Assembly: GCA_000787465.1 (NCBI GenBank)
Contig: JSYX01000012.1
Coordinates: forward strand, 46,181-110,180
Length of the DNA: 64,000 bases
Reading direction: 5' to 3'
From: Thermomucor indicae-seudaticae
Taxonomy: Eukaryota; Mucoromycota; Mucoromycetes; Mucorales; Lichtheimiaceae
Shown here one piece after another: positions 10,918 to 21,104 of the stretch. How positions within the stretch are numbered: position 1 is the stretch's first letter; every line of letters starts with the position of its first letter. Both the position numbers and the translations under genes were made by a program. Under the pieces are notes generated by a model. It was not told the DNA's origin and did no database searches. It was given only the letters and a program-made list of their open reading frames with translations.

Positions 10918-11196
10918 ATGGACGGAATTAGGATGCTGGGCATAAAGAATACTCTGGATATAACTGAGAAATTAGTGGCGCAGCAAAGAACAAATCAAAT
11001 ATCCACTGTCAGAGAATGTCGAACGGAAAGCATACAGCGTATGCGGCGCTCTGAAAGGTTGCTTCTTGACAAGAAAGGCTTTGTAATATTACGTGACATG
11101 CCATCCAATTTGCTGTGCAACGGAGACTCTTCGAGGCTTTTAGATAAACAAAGAAGCACAGTAAGATATCAGCGCTTACTCAGCGAAGAAATATAA
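10918..11196 (+). CDS. Hypothetical 92-residue protein, doubtful
   Basis: An open frame from an ATG in a good context (AGCCATGG) to a TAA at 11194. The product is charged, with a middle rich in Arg and Glu (RECRTESIQRMRRSERLLL) and no recognised domain. It lies alone in a repeat-rich region, upstream of the ABC transporter, and nothing ties it to that gene. It could equally be a chance frame or a piece of a decayed element. Confidence 0.2.
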   Translation: MDGIRMLGIKNTLDITEKLVAQQRTNQISTVRECRTESIQRMRRSERLLLDKKGFVILRDMPSNLLCNGDSSRLLDKQRSTVRYQRLLSEEI

Positions 11197-11814
11197 TTTT
11201 ATCCACGTTTGACGGTAGCTTTGAATGGTTTCATATCCGCTGCTCCCGTCATATTGGTTTTTCCTATCAGAACTCTAAAAAAATGCACCTGTTCTAGCAC
11301 CACAAAAAGCTGTTGCTTATAGCACTACGCGTCAGTTTACTTAAGATTACATCTTGTGCCTTGACGATGCTGAAGCATATTGCGGAAGTGCAGTCTGGCA
11401 GCGAGATCCCTGGGGACTTGAGTGATCTTTATGAACGAATGGAGGGTAAGAAAGACGCGTTTGGCACATGATGCGTGTGTTAGTGAAGATGATTTATTTA
11501 GCAGCGCGACGAACGGTGCCAGCTACAACAGCCCTGAATGCCAATGACGTGGCGGGGAACTGTGCAGCCTAATTTATGCAGAATTTACTCCGAACTGTGC
11601 CTAGCAGCACAATCTTCTGGTCTTCTCGTTTGCATTTTTCGACCAGACCTTCTCCTTCACAAGAATGGCATCGAGTTCTCCTCTGAGTGCGGTAAAGACG
11701 ATGTTGCAGGCGCAGGCGAAAGGAAAATTGTAGAGGGCCAGCTGCACTGTCCAAAGACAACGAAGTACATGTTTGTCCAAGCGGCGAAGAAGGAAGCAGT
11801 GCATCGCAGACTGG

Positions 11815-11945
11815 ACTCCTCGACTCCATGGACTAGACTACAGTCCAGTCCAGTCCGATGGACTCTCAGTCCAAGTCCTGGCTCTTTGGACTCCCCGCAG
11901 TGGACTCAAGTCCGCATCCAGGCTTCTCGGACTTGTGGTGAATGG
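11815..11945. repeat. Degenerate TGGACT/AGTCC simple repeat
   Basis: The pentamer AGTCC and its inverse GGACT recur about a dozen times within 130 bases (for example CAGTCCAGTCCAGTCC at about 11850). It sits 150-280 nt upstream of the ABC transporter start, between unassigned sequence and that gene. Confidence 0.6.
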
Positions 11946-12099
11946 TGTAATGGACGACTCGGAAGTGCGGGTGACTCTGCTTTATTGTGGAAGAGAGAGA
12001 ACCACCGATATTGCTTAACAGGGTCTACTAGGAGTGGGCTTCATAAATAAACTCAGCACTGCCTTTATCAGGGACCAGTTTCTTGCCCTTAAACGCTCC

Positions 12100-14614
12100 A
12101 TGGAGTATCGATTGCTGAGCGATCCCACCCCGGACACAGAGATCGGCGCGCCCTCAACGAAATGTCAACAGCATTACAGCTTCGATCGCGTATTTTTGAG
12201 ACGTCTGCTGCACCTAATCAAAATCGTTCTTAACTGGAGCGGCCCATACAAGTTATGGTCCACGTCCAAAAAGGCCCGCGAAAAGAATTTGTTTTGGTTA
12301 TACGTCATCTCTGTTTCATTAAGCTGCGGCAACGAAGTCTTGTATTACTATGTCGGTTTGATACCAAGTCGATTTTATGCAGTGCTTTCAAGCAAAGACC
12401 TTTCAGGGTTTACAAGGTTCCTTATCCCATGCATGTTGCTTGTTCTGGGAACCGCTGCAGTATGTTCCCTGATGAAACCCAATCACAAGACCCAGATCAT
12501 GTACATTATCCGCTGATTTCTTTTCTGGGATGGGGTACCGTAGGGAAAAGCGTTGCTAGGTTATATCGGTGGTCTGTTTGCTCTGAAAACGCGACGTCTG
12601 TTGACGCGTTATGTGCATGAACGCTATATCAGACCGCAATCATTGTATACAGTCGTGTTTTCTCGACGCGACATTGACAACCCGTAAGTCATTGCGTGAC
12701 ACTTGTTGGAAATATCAAAAATCTATATGATCGGTTTCGCACCTAGAGATCAACGGATTACCCAAGACATTGACAAGTTTTCCGAGACGCTGCGCGAAAT
12801 CCTGGAAAAGTTGATTATTGCTCCTGTACTTGTGATTTACTACACTTGGAAATGCTGGTCTGTGAGCGGTGCATTGGGGCCGCTGCTTATCTATGGCTAT
12901 TTTGTGCTTGGATCGTTACTTAGCCGAGCGCTAATGAAGCCTGTCATCAATGCTGTTTTCTTTAAGGAGTCCGAGGAAGGCAACTTTAGGTAAAGCTTGA
13001 TTGATATAGCCGAGTTTCAATATCATGCGTGCTAGATGTATATATATACAACCTGTGGCAGATATCCTGATTATGATGAATTCGCCCTTGTAGATTTTTG
13101 CACGTTCGTCTCCGTCAGTTTGCCGAATCTATAGCGTTTCTTCGAGGGGAAGACAGAGAGAAAGCCAAGGCAAACACTACAGTTGACAAGTTGCTTGACT
13201 ATCAGCGAAGCATCGTCAATCGTGAGCTTCCTCTTCATTGTATGTCACATTGATTCAAAGATTCAGGGAAATAGCACGGCAGAGTAATGACTTGCTATCT
13301 TTCTAGTGGTCAATGAAGGATTCTCGTATTTTGGATCCATTTTGAGCTACTTGATTGTAGCTGTGCCTATCTTTGCGGGCGTCTATGATGACAAGGACCC
13401 CGCAGAGTTAAGCGAAGTCATTTCCAAGGTAAGGCTGCAACAAAGCATAAGTAAACTGTTTCTGACAGTCTTTGTTTACCAGAACTCGTTTTTCGCCATG
13501 TATCTTATCTTCAAGTTTAATGAAATCATTGATCAATCGACAAAACTATCAGATTTGGCAGGCTACGTTGCACGAATTGGAGAACTGCTGGAGGTATTAA
13601 GGGAAGTCAACAGTGAAAAACATGTCGATAAGTTGGGATACGGAAACGGAGATGATGACGCGTAAGTCCAAAAGAAGCATGTAAGACACTGTGTGCTAGA
13701 CCTAGCTTCTATCGACAGGGAAAAGGTCGTATTCGAAAATGTCCATTTGCGTTCTCCTAGTGGCAAAACGGTCATATCAAACTTTGACTTTACTCTGCAG
13801 CGTGGTGAGCATACAGTGATCGTTGGGCCCAACGGTGAGCTATTATGATGTTGGACCCATAGTAAGCTTCTCGGCTAATGTTGAAAAGGCAGTGGGAAAT
13901 CGTCATTGCTTCGCGCACTGGCAGGTCTATGGCAATGCAAAGAAGGTAACACCATATTACATGGAAGAGTAACAGCAGTGTTCAATTTACTTTTAACGGT
14001 TTAGGCCGTGTACATGTGCCTGGTTCAAGTGCGGAAAGAAGTCTTTTATTCCTCCCGCAAGTGCCGTATCTTGTCCAAGGATCATTACGAGAACAAATTT
14101 TGTATCCTGACAATGCAGGAACCCGTAAAAGTAGGTACACTGTTACGCTTTACGCATCCGTTGTTACAGCTAAAAAAGACATGCAGTATCCGATGATGAG
14201 ATAAGGAGACTGTTAAAAAAGGTGCACTTGTCGCATTTGGAACAAATGGTAGACTCTTTTGATACGCCATACGGTCCGGAATGGAGCAGTTTACTGTCAC
14301 CGGGAGAACAACAACGGCTCATGTTTACCCGGCTTTTATATACGAAACCCGCGTTCGCTGGTAAGACAAATGCATACTTCTAAGGCCACGAAGAGCCATT
14401 GACATTGATGTCTACGGTTTATACAGTTTTGGACGAGGCTACAAGCGCCATTGACGAAGACACAGAACTCCACCTTTATAAAACCATTATTGACCTTGGT
14501 ATAACTGTCCTGAGCGTTAGTCATCATGGCGCATTCATCCAATTGCACCATAACATTATTGCTTTGGATGGTCATGGTGGACACAGAATAATGAATGCTC
14601 ATTCCAACACCTAA
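12100..14614 (+). CDS. ABCD4-like half ABC transporter
   Basis: Eleven exons: 12100-12459, 12544-12683, 12747-12989, 13094-13239, 13307-13428, 13483-13661, 13719-13834, 13889-13945, 14005-14130, 14187-14360, 14427-14614. They total 616 codons, close to ABCD4 (about 606 residues). The N-terminal half is an ABC_membrane_2 domain: FLRRLLHLIKIV, then helices around NEVLYYYVGLIPSRFYAVLS, with DNPDQRITQDIDKF as the ABCD loop (EAA-like region) and a late membrane segment ILSYLIVAVPIFAGVY. The nucleotide-binding domain has Walker A GPNGSGKSS, a Q-loop (LPQVPYLVQGSLREQILYPD), a signature read as LSPGEQQR (usual LSGGEQQR) and Walker B AFAVLDEATSAID. The H-loop reads VSHHG. ABCD4 in animals works with LMBD1 in lysosomal cobalamin export; the substrate here is not shown. 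The SPGEQ signature is a deviation but is found in ABCD4 proteins. I prefer the ATG at 12100 over upstream non-ATG codons. Confidence 0.88.
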
Positions 14615-15118
14615 ATTATAGATAGCACATGCAAACTAATTGTTCATATCTGATTTGTAAATTCCAGCATTTGCCCTTGGCTAGAAGATCCAGATCACAT
14701 ACTACTGGAAACTCTAGTAATCAATAAATTAATTAACTTCGAGGACGAAAGGCTCCAAACGGCGTAGAAAAATCAGTAAATGTTTGAATTGCATTGTAGA
14801 TACCATAAGTTACTACTGTTCATTTGTTACTGAGCAAATTTCAAAAGAGTAGATAATAATTAAAGTTACTAGCTAGATGATAGTGTTTTAAAGAAGAAAG
14901 TATCTTGGCTGGTATTTGCGGTCCTTTTTTTCTGGCTTGTTCAAGGGGAGGAGATACAGCTAAAGATGGTTCGTCCCAAAGAGCGCCGTGATGATAGACT
15001 TGCTCGTTTGTTAAGAAAATAAACCACCCCTGGTAAGATTTGACATGTTCGTAAGAGTGAAAGAACCTCCCTCGCTACGCATAGGAGAGATGGGATACAA
15101 GCATCGAAAAAGAAACAC
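14615..15118. other. Convergent intergenic region
   Basis: Shared 3' space between the ABC transporter and the Ras GAP gene. AT-rich, with AATAAA-like sequences (for example AATCAATAAATTAA at about 14718) that could serve 3'-end formation. No gene seen. Confidence 0.45.
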
Positions 15119-18052
15119 TTACTTGCTACGTGTCACAAAGGTCTTGTTCAGCAGATTTAATATCCTGGATACATTCAGGCGGACATACTCCAGGTCTAGG
15201 AGCTCAACATTGTCTTGTTGCTATATATTGGAAAGAAAAATTAGTCTCACAGCAGCAGATAAGCATTTGGTTTCCATACTTTTTCCAATAGATCGTCTAA
15301 CTTCAAGTCCATTTCCAGAATTGCCTTCTCACGTCCTGCAGTGATAGTTAGATCCAATCTATGACCAGCCATAGACGGTGGCTTACCTTTGTAATGCATG
15401 GCAATAATAAATGTTCCAGGTAGCGGTGAAGTAATCGAAAAGTAGATGTTGGCTCGTCTAATATGGACATTGAGTCACCACGACCGTCTTCACGGATGAA
15501 ACAGGCAAAAAATTACCTGCTCTCTGGAACGGTGCTTTCAGCTATTACGCCATCTTTTTCTAGCTGGTTATGCGAAAACTTGAACGGACCCTGAGGCGGC
15601 GCTTTCCGTGACTTTTTGGGAAGACCGTCTACTTCCACACCGATACCCACCGAGTTCTTAGTCGCCTTTTCGCCACTACTCTGTATTCGAACATTCTGTA
15701 GGTAGGCCTTGTAGCTTTCAAGCTGACTGCGAAGGTACGCATTATGATCCAGAATCGTTTTATAGACTGCTTCCAGCGATTGGAGCTCCTGAAGGACTTT
15801 TTCTTTCAAGTTGCCGAGATGGGCGAGTTCTTGTGTGATTTCTTCGACTAGCAGCTTGTAGCGGTCACGGTGGTCGATGATCCCAGCATCTTCCAGCTCC
15901 CGGAGCATGTCCTTGACCTTGATCCCTTTGCGGACAAGTTGCGCATCTTTAGTCGTTGCCGCTGTTTCAGCGATATAATCCAGATCCAACGGGCCAGCCC
16001 CCAGATGTGGAAGAGATCGTATTAATTGTACGTAAATGGCTTTCGTCTCCATATAAAGGATATCATTCTGGGTAATATTATTTTCTGACATCAGTGCTGT
16101 GGTAAGGTCTATACATCAATTCAGTTAGTCTTGTGTTGATGAATGTTAACACGAGAACGATTTTTCTTTCTCACCTTGAATTGGTACCTCCCAGCGACTG
16201 AAAAGAGGTAATTCCAGCGTCTTGTTTTCTTTGCGTGACACCTGCGGGACACAGGGTCCAATTTCATTAATCAGAATACGAATGTGATCTTTTTCTTTTG
16301 GAGCGAGAACATCCAGGTGCTGCAAAATAAGCGACTGCGTGTTGTATATCTCGTTGAGTGTGATATGCAGCACAATGTCCTTTTTGGAGAGTGCCATGTA
16401 CTGATCCATCTCCAGAGACTCGTAGAAATCACTGACTTCGCACAGTTCATTAAGAAATTTGTTGATCCGTTGCTTATTGGCTTCAACAAAAGGGTTAGTG
16501 GGAAGCATATAGCTTTCTTTGGCGTATGATGGACGGTTCGCCAAGTTTTGCAGCATTTTCGCTATCTGCCATAAGAAATGTTAGAGAAGCGCAATGCATT
16601 GACAAGACTTCCTACTTACTAATGTCAGAGTACGACGTGGATGTTTACTGGGGACACTGTCCACCAGCATATAAGCTCTTGGAGTAACGATAGCAGGGTT
16701 GATGAATCGTAGAAAGAAGAAGCCTCCGATCATGGAACAGACTGTAAATTCAGAAGCGTTGGGACTCTTTCTTCTGGTTAGAGAGCGGATCTGTTTGCAT
16801 ATCCATCGGATGCCGTATGGTACAGACGAGGTGGAAGCTATGATGGTCGACAGAAAGCTTTCCGCAATTTCCATCAACATTTTGAGGCGTGGCTGAATGA
16901 TTGCTTGGACATCAGGATTGGCTGCGGCTACCTCTGGCGTAACACTGCGCGGCATGTCTGGCGGTAACTGTCCACGGTCCTGTTCTATCTGCGCAACCAT
17001 CTGTTCATAGACCTGAAGTGACAAAAGTATTGAAATGGTTACATATATGCTGGAAGCTGGAATCCGTTTCTGACGGAATCATGCATTATATTATACCTTG
17101 AGCGGATTGATTTCTAGGTTGAGATCTTTGTGCTCGACCAGGTTGTTTATCTTTTCTGCAAGCACAGATTTCAGATACGACTGACCAGGACCTCGTCTTG
17201 TATATGTCGTCATCATCCGTGAAACAGGTGTATTTGCTCGAAGAAGAGATCCAAACTCGGTGGAAGTTTCAAATTGCGCTGCCAACACGTTCTACGGATA
17301 AAAAACTGAACGTGAGCATTCCACTCATCTATCCAGAGGGTTGAAAATCCGGGTACCTGAAACATTGTCAGCAGTAAATGCTCCTCTCTGCTTTCGTATT
17401 GATTGCCGTATATTGTGAACATGACTGTTTGAAGCAAAGTGTCGATCTCCGCCAAGCTTACAAGCCGGCATAATGTCGCGATATGTCTAGGTTCGCTCTG
17501 CAAAATGAAAAACAAGTTGCCATAAAGCTGAATTTTACGGTCGTCTGGATAATAATCACTATCTCCTTCTCCGTGTTCCTCGAGGTGCTGAACCATTTCG
17601 TTTTGCTAATAAAAGGGAGTTTTAGGATCCATAGTAACGCTGAGGCTGTAAAATATAAGTTCCCGGGAGTACCTCACTCAGTGCGATCCGGTTTTGAATA
17701 AGCAACGCAATACGTGAATCCAGATATCGTACATCTCTTTCAAGAAGAAAGTTCTTTTTCGATTGGGCCGAGATTTTGGTTTTCAGTTCTCGTAATTGAC
17801 GTTGTGCTGTGCCAAACATGAGCTCGCCATTCAAACATGGCGGGTAGGGTGTCTTTTACCTTGCGCCAATTCATCTTCGACTTCGTTGTCTTGTTCGGCA
17901 GCCATGGAGTAAAACGCGGAGACAGAGTACCTTTTAGAGCTGCGACCTGCTTTACGACTGGAATGATGATTGTTGGCAGCAGCAGCAGCTACTGCCCGGG
18001 AAACGATTTGACTCGTGCTTGTTCCGGAAGTATATCCATACGATTGCACCAT
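15119..18052 (-). CDS. Ras GTPase-activating protein with IQGAP-type C-terminus (Gap1/Sar1-like)
   Basis: Ten exons on the minus strand: 18052-17860, 17806-17673, 17605-17357, 17291-17097, 17012-16620, 16565-16175, 16096-15517, 15457-15387, 15335-15280, 15220-15119; 787 codons. After a short Ala/Ser-rich N-terminus and a coiled segment (about 65-110), the GAP domain begins. It contains [16 protein letters not shown], where R210 fits the arginine finger, and the FLR-type core [20 protein letters not shown]. The last 200 residues are the RasGAP C-terminal domain of IQGAP-like proteins ([47 protein letters not shown]). No calponin-homology or IQ motifs are present, so this is a Gap1-type Ras GAP and not a full IQGAP. 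It should switch off Ras at the membrane. The ATG of MVQSYGY is taken as start; the frame is open a little further upstream. Confidence 0.88.
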
Positions 18053-18299
18053 GCTGGAAAAGTTATCGTCATTCCCAGTCCAAGGAAAGACGGTGCAGCG
18101 GACCAAGAAGTAAAACTGCAAGGAGGAAAATGTCCATTTTTACCAAGTTGAGGGAAGGTGACACGGCGGGATTTGAGATTCAATTTTTGAAATTGGAGAG
18201 GGGGTAGACTGTTGTCACTCTGATTACGTTTCTTTAGGGCCTGGACAAAGAAAAAGTCCAAAAGCTTTCACTTTATCTTTACGACCTTCATTCTGTGGG

Positions 18300-20110
18300 G
18301 GGAGACACATTGGCCAGGCCCAGTATCGTGGACAGAAGAAATCTCTCAGTCACTGAAGACGGTCGGCGACACGCTCATTCTGAAGCCCACAGGCGATTTG
18401 CCTACCGTGGAAAATAGGAGCGCACACCCGGAGAAATACTTTGAAGCCATGTACCATATCCTCGAACATATCGAGCCCATGAACGCCCGCCAGTTGGAGA
18501 TGACATACGAGGTGCGCACTCACGCTTCAAGGACCTGGAATTCGGATGTGTAGACAATTCCAAGAATGGAAAACTATCGGCCGTAGTCGTCGAGGAAGGA
18601 TCGTCCGGTCTGTCAATGAGCGTCGGCCGGTGACCGTTACAGCCTTTGGAGAAACGAGCACTGCTCGGCTACGAGAAGTGGTTGAAGACACGATCAAGCG
18701 GATCGAAATGTCCATAATTTATCTGCAGTCGCCTCCTGACGTTACCGACAATGCTAGTTGTTTTGTGCCCGATGCTTGGATGTCTTCGCCGTTGAAAAGG
18801 CTCTTTCTACTAATACCACAATTTTCAATGATACTCAAGTATGTCTCAATCGGCATAACTACACTACGACATTTATTGATCGGCACCAGCTGCCAAACAA
18901 CGTATGATGATGCCAAGAGAGAACCGGACGCGACCTTCAACACAGTCTTCAAACTTCCGGTAAAGCCCTTGGACAACGCAGGGCCTGATACCAGAGAAGT
19001 TTTTATGAACCTCGACATCACTGATGAGACCGGTATTTCGTTTCTTTGCGCTCACAAGCCGGACAAAAGGCGATCTATTGCCGTCTTTGGATTTGTTCGA
19101 TTTCGACGTCGACGACCTAGAGAAGAAGTTTGATCTTTGGGCCATTGACACCGGATTTACGGAAGTTTTCGTAGCCGTTGGCGGCCAGACTGAAAACCCA
19201 CATCGAGTTCGAAAACTTAGAGGCCATGAATACTACCGTCTTGCCGGCTATGATACAATGAAGCAACGGTTTCATTCTCAAAATAGTTGCAGAAAATGGG
19301 ATTGCTGAACTGTATAAGACAATTTAGCTGGCACAGGTTGCAAAAAGCGGGGTTGCGGAAAGCAGGGTCTCACTGTATCTCCAATGCGAAGCTGGTGAAA
19401 TGGAAACCAACGCGCGGAAATCGACGAGCTAGAAAACAAGATCCCTACGGCAAAGACGGCATCTTCAACCCGATATGATGAGCATGTAAAGGCACTTCTT
19501 ACCCACCTGGATAACCTCATGGCCATCTACGATCGTTGGCATGCTACTCTACGTTTCGGGAATTACGAGGGTCGCCAACGTGCTACCGATGAAATTGTCC
19601 GCATAATTATATCGGGAGGACAGAAATACGGCGCTGTCTACTCGAAGCGACGACGCAAAGAGCGGCACAACAACAAAAAACGGAGACATCGTCGGCATCG
19701 CAGGAGAAGCGGCCGGAGCCGACAGAGAAACAGAGCTATAAACGGCAAGAAGGTTATCTTCGTTCGCTTGCTCATTACAAACTCGGACATCTTCGTAGAA
19801 AATGGTGACTACAATGCTTTATCGATGACCTGGAGCGAGTGCCACTGCCAGCATTTGGTGATACAACATTTTCTACCTCTATGAAAGGAAAAAGATACGC
19901 ATCTGTGGCCAGAAGATGTCGGGAACATCTTAAACAGGCCAAGCATCAGTTTGAACTCGTTCTCGCGCCAATTGATGAGAACCTTACTTCACAGATATGC
20001 AGCAAAGAGGCATGCAATTTGGAAAACATCAAAGTCTTTGAAAATCACTCGCTGCACGCTGTGCTAGCCTGTAAAACGTATATGTCCACAATACTAAGGT
20101 CAGCGGCGCA
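18300..20110 (+). pseudogene. Decayed Fanzor (eukaryotic TnpB-like RNA-guided nuclease)
   Basis: Pieces in several frames match the C-terminal two thirds of Fanzor/TnpB proteins. Near 18940-19080: a wedge-like part, FNTVFKLPVKPLDN and LDITDETGISFLCAHKP. Near 19130-19260: RuvC-I, FDLWAIDTGFTEVFVAVGG (Asp codon at 19147), then RKLRGHEYYRLAGYD, the Fanzor-type segment after RuvC-I. Near 19650-19730: a very basic stretch rich in Lys and Arg. Near 19850-20070: LPAFGDTTFSTSMKGKRYAS, then RuvC-III VLAPIDENLTSQIC (Asp codon at 19974), then the start of the zinc-ribbon (ENHSLHAVLACKTY). Stops and frameshifts separate the pieces,so it cannot encode an active protein. Its end abuts a Tc1/mariner transposase fragment. 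Fanzors are known cargo of several eukaryotic transposon types. The exact 5' limit is unclear. Confidence 0.7.
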
Positions 20111-20111
20111 A

Positions 20112-20421
20112 TTCTCATGGAAGACGGAGCTCCCATCCACAGGATGTTATTCCAAGAGGATGGAAGGGGGGAGCGTTAGTGGCTCTCGAAACTGGATTGG
20201 CCGGCCAGTCGCCAGATCTCAATCCTATTGAGAATGCATGGAGGATGATGAAGGACTACGTGCAGTCGCGCAACCTGCCGGTCAGAAACCGTGAGAAGAT
20301 GAGGGAGGCACTATTAGAGTATTGGGAATCTGTTGGAATGGAGCAGATCAATAAGCTGATAGAAACAATGCCAGAAAGGATAGCAGAAATGTTGGAAAGG
20401 GAAGGCGGAAGCACAAGATGA
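20112..20421 (+). mobile_element. 3' fragment of a Tc1/mariner (DDE) transposase
   Basis: ILMEDGAPIH (20120-20150) matches the second catalytic-Asp block of Tc1 transposases. After one frameshift near 20205-20215, LDWPA and QSPDLNPIENAWRMMKDYV give the classic third block, whose Glu is the last catalytic residue. The frame then runs on as a helical tail to a TGA at 20419. Only the last third of the enzyme is present, the upstream part being replaced by Fanzor sequence. No terminal inverted repeat was found by eye. Confidence 0.8.
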
Positions 20422-21104
20422 TTAACACGCCAAAAACGTATATTTTTACAAATAAACAGTTATTCAAATTTCTACAGTAAAAAGATCACGCTCTGAAGTT
20501 ATAGTAAGCAAAGTTATAGCAGGATATGTTGTGTCTAGAGGCACACGTTAGTATGAGCCGAAAAATCAAAATTACAATTTCCAAACGATGAATCAACTTT
20601 TGAAGCGCTCATAAATCGCCCTTCATCCCGCGTTTTCTGTACAAAGGTTACTCTAGTTTCTTGCTTTTACAATGTAATCTAGAACATATGAATTTATCTG
20701 TAAGGTTATATGAGGAACTTTCAGGAGTCGTTGACAGCCTTCGCAGCGTCAGTCGGGCTTACGGCAGAGTCGCTAGAGCTCATGAAAGGATCGTTGGTGG
20801 ACTATTTGCTTTTGGTCAGATCGATGAGTTTTCTAGTAGCTCATGGATCCGCATATAAGCAAAGCGTGTGTTACCACTTCAGAATGCCTGACCGGGGCTT
20901 CTGTTGATCAGAGACTATGACGAGTCCTCGTCAAGTAGTCTCTTTTCCATCATATAGCAATATCGGCGTTCTCTCCTACAAACACACTCTGAGCAAAAGC
21001 TTCTCCGCATTAGCGATTATTATAGTCATGAATAGCATGTTATCGGTTTGCATGTAGTACTGATACAAACAAATGAATGAACAAGAAATGCATTGCTACT
21101 ACTA
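20422..21104. other. Spacer with a perfect-stem hairpin
   Basis: No gene seen. At 20911-20942 two 7-bp stems (GAGACTA/TAGTCTC and TGACGAG/CTCGTCA) stack around a 2-nt centre with a 2-nt bulge on one side, giving a near-perfect palindrome of 32 nt. It may be a transposon end, a cruciform, or chance. Confidence 0.4.

Noticed and set aside
12034..12099. Upstream start for the ABCD4-like gene
   Set aside because: The open frame before 12100 begins only at a GTG; the ATG at 12100 gives the family length.
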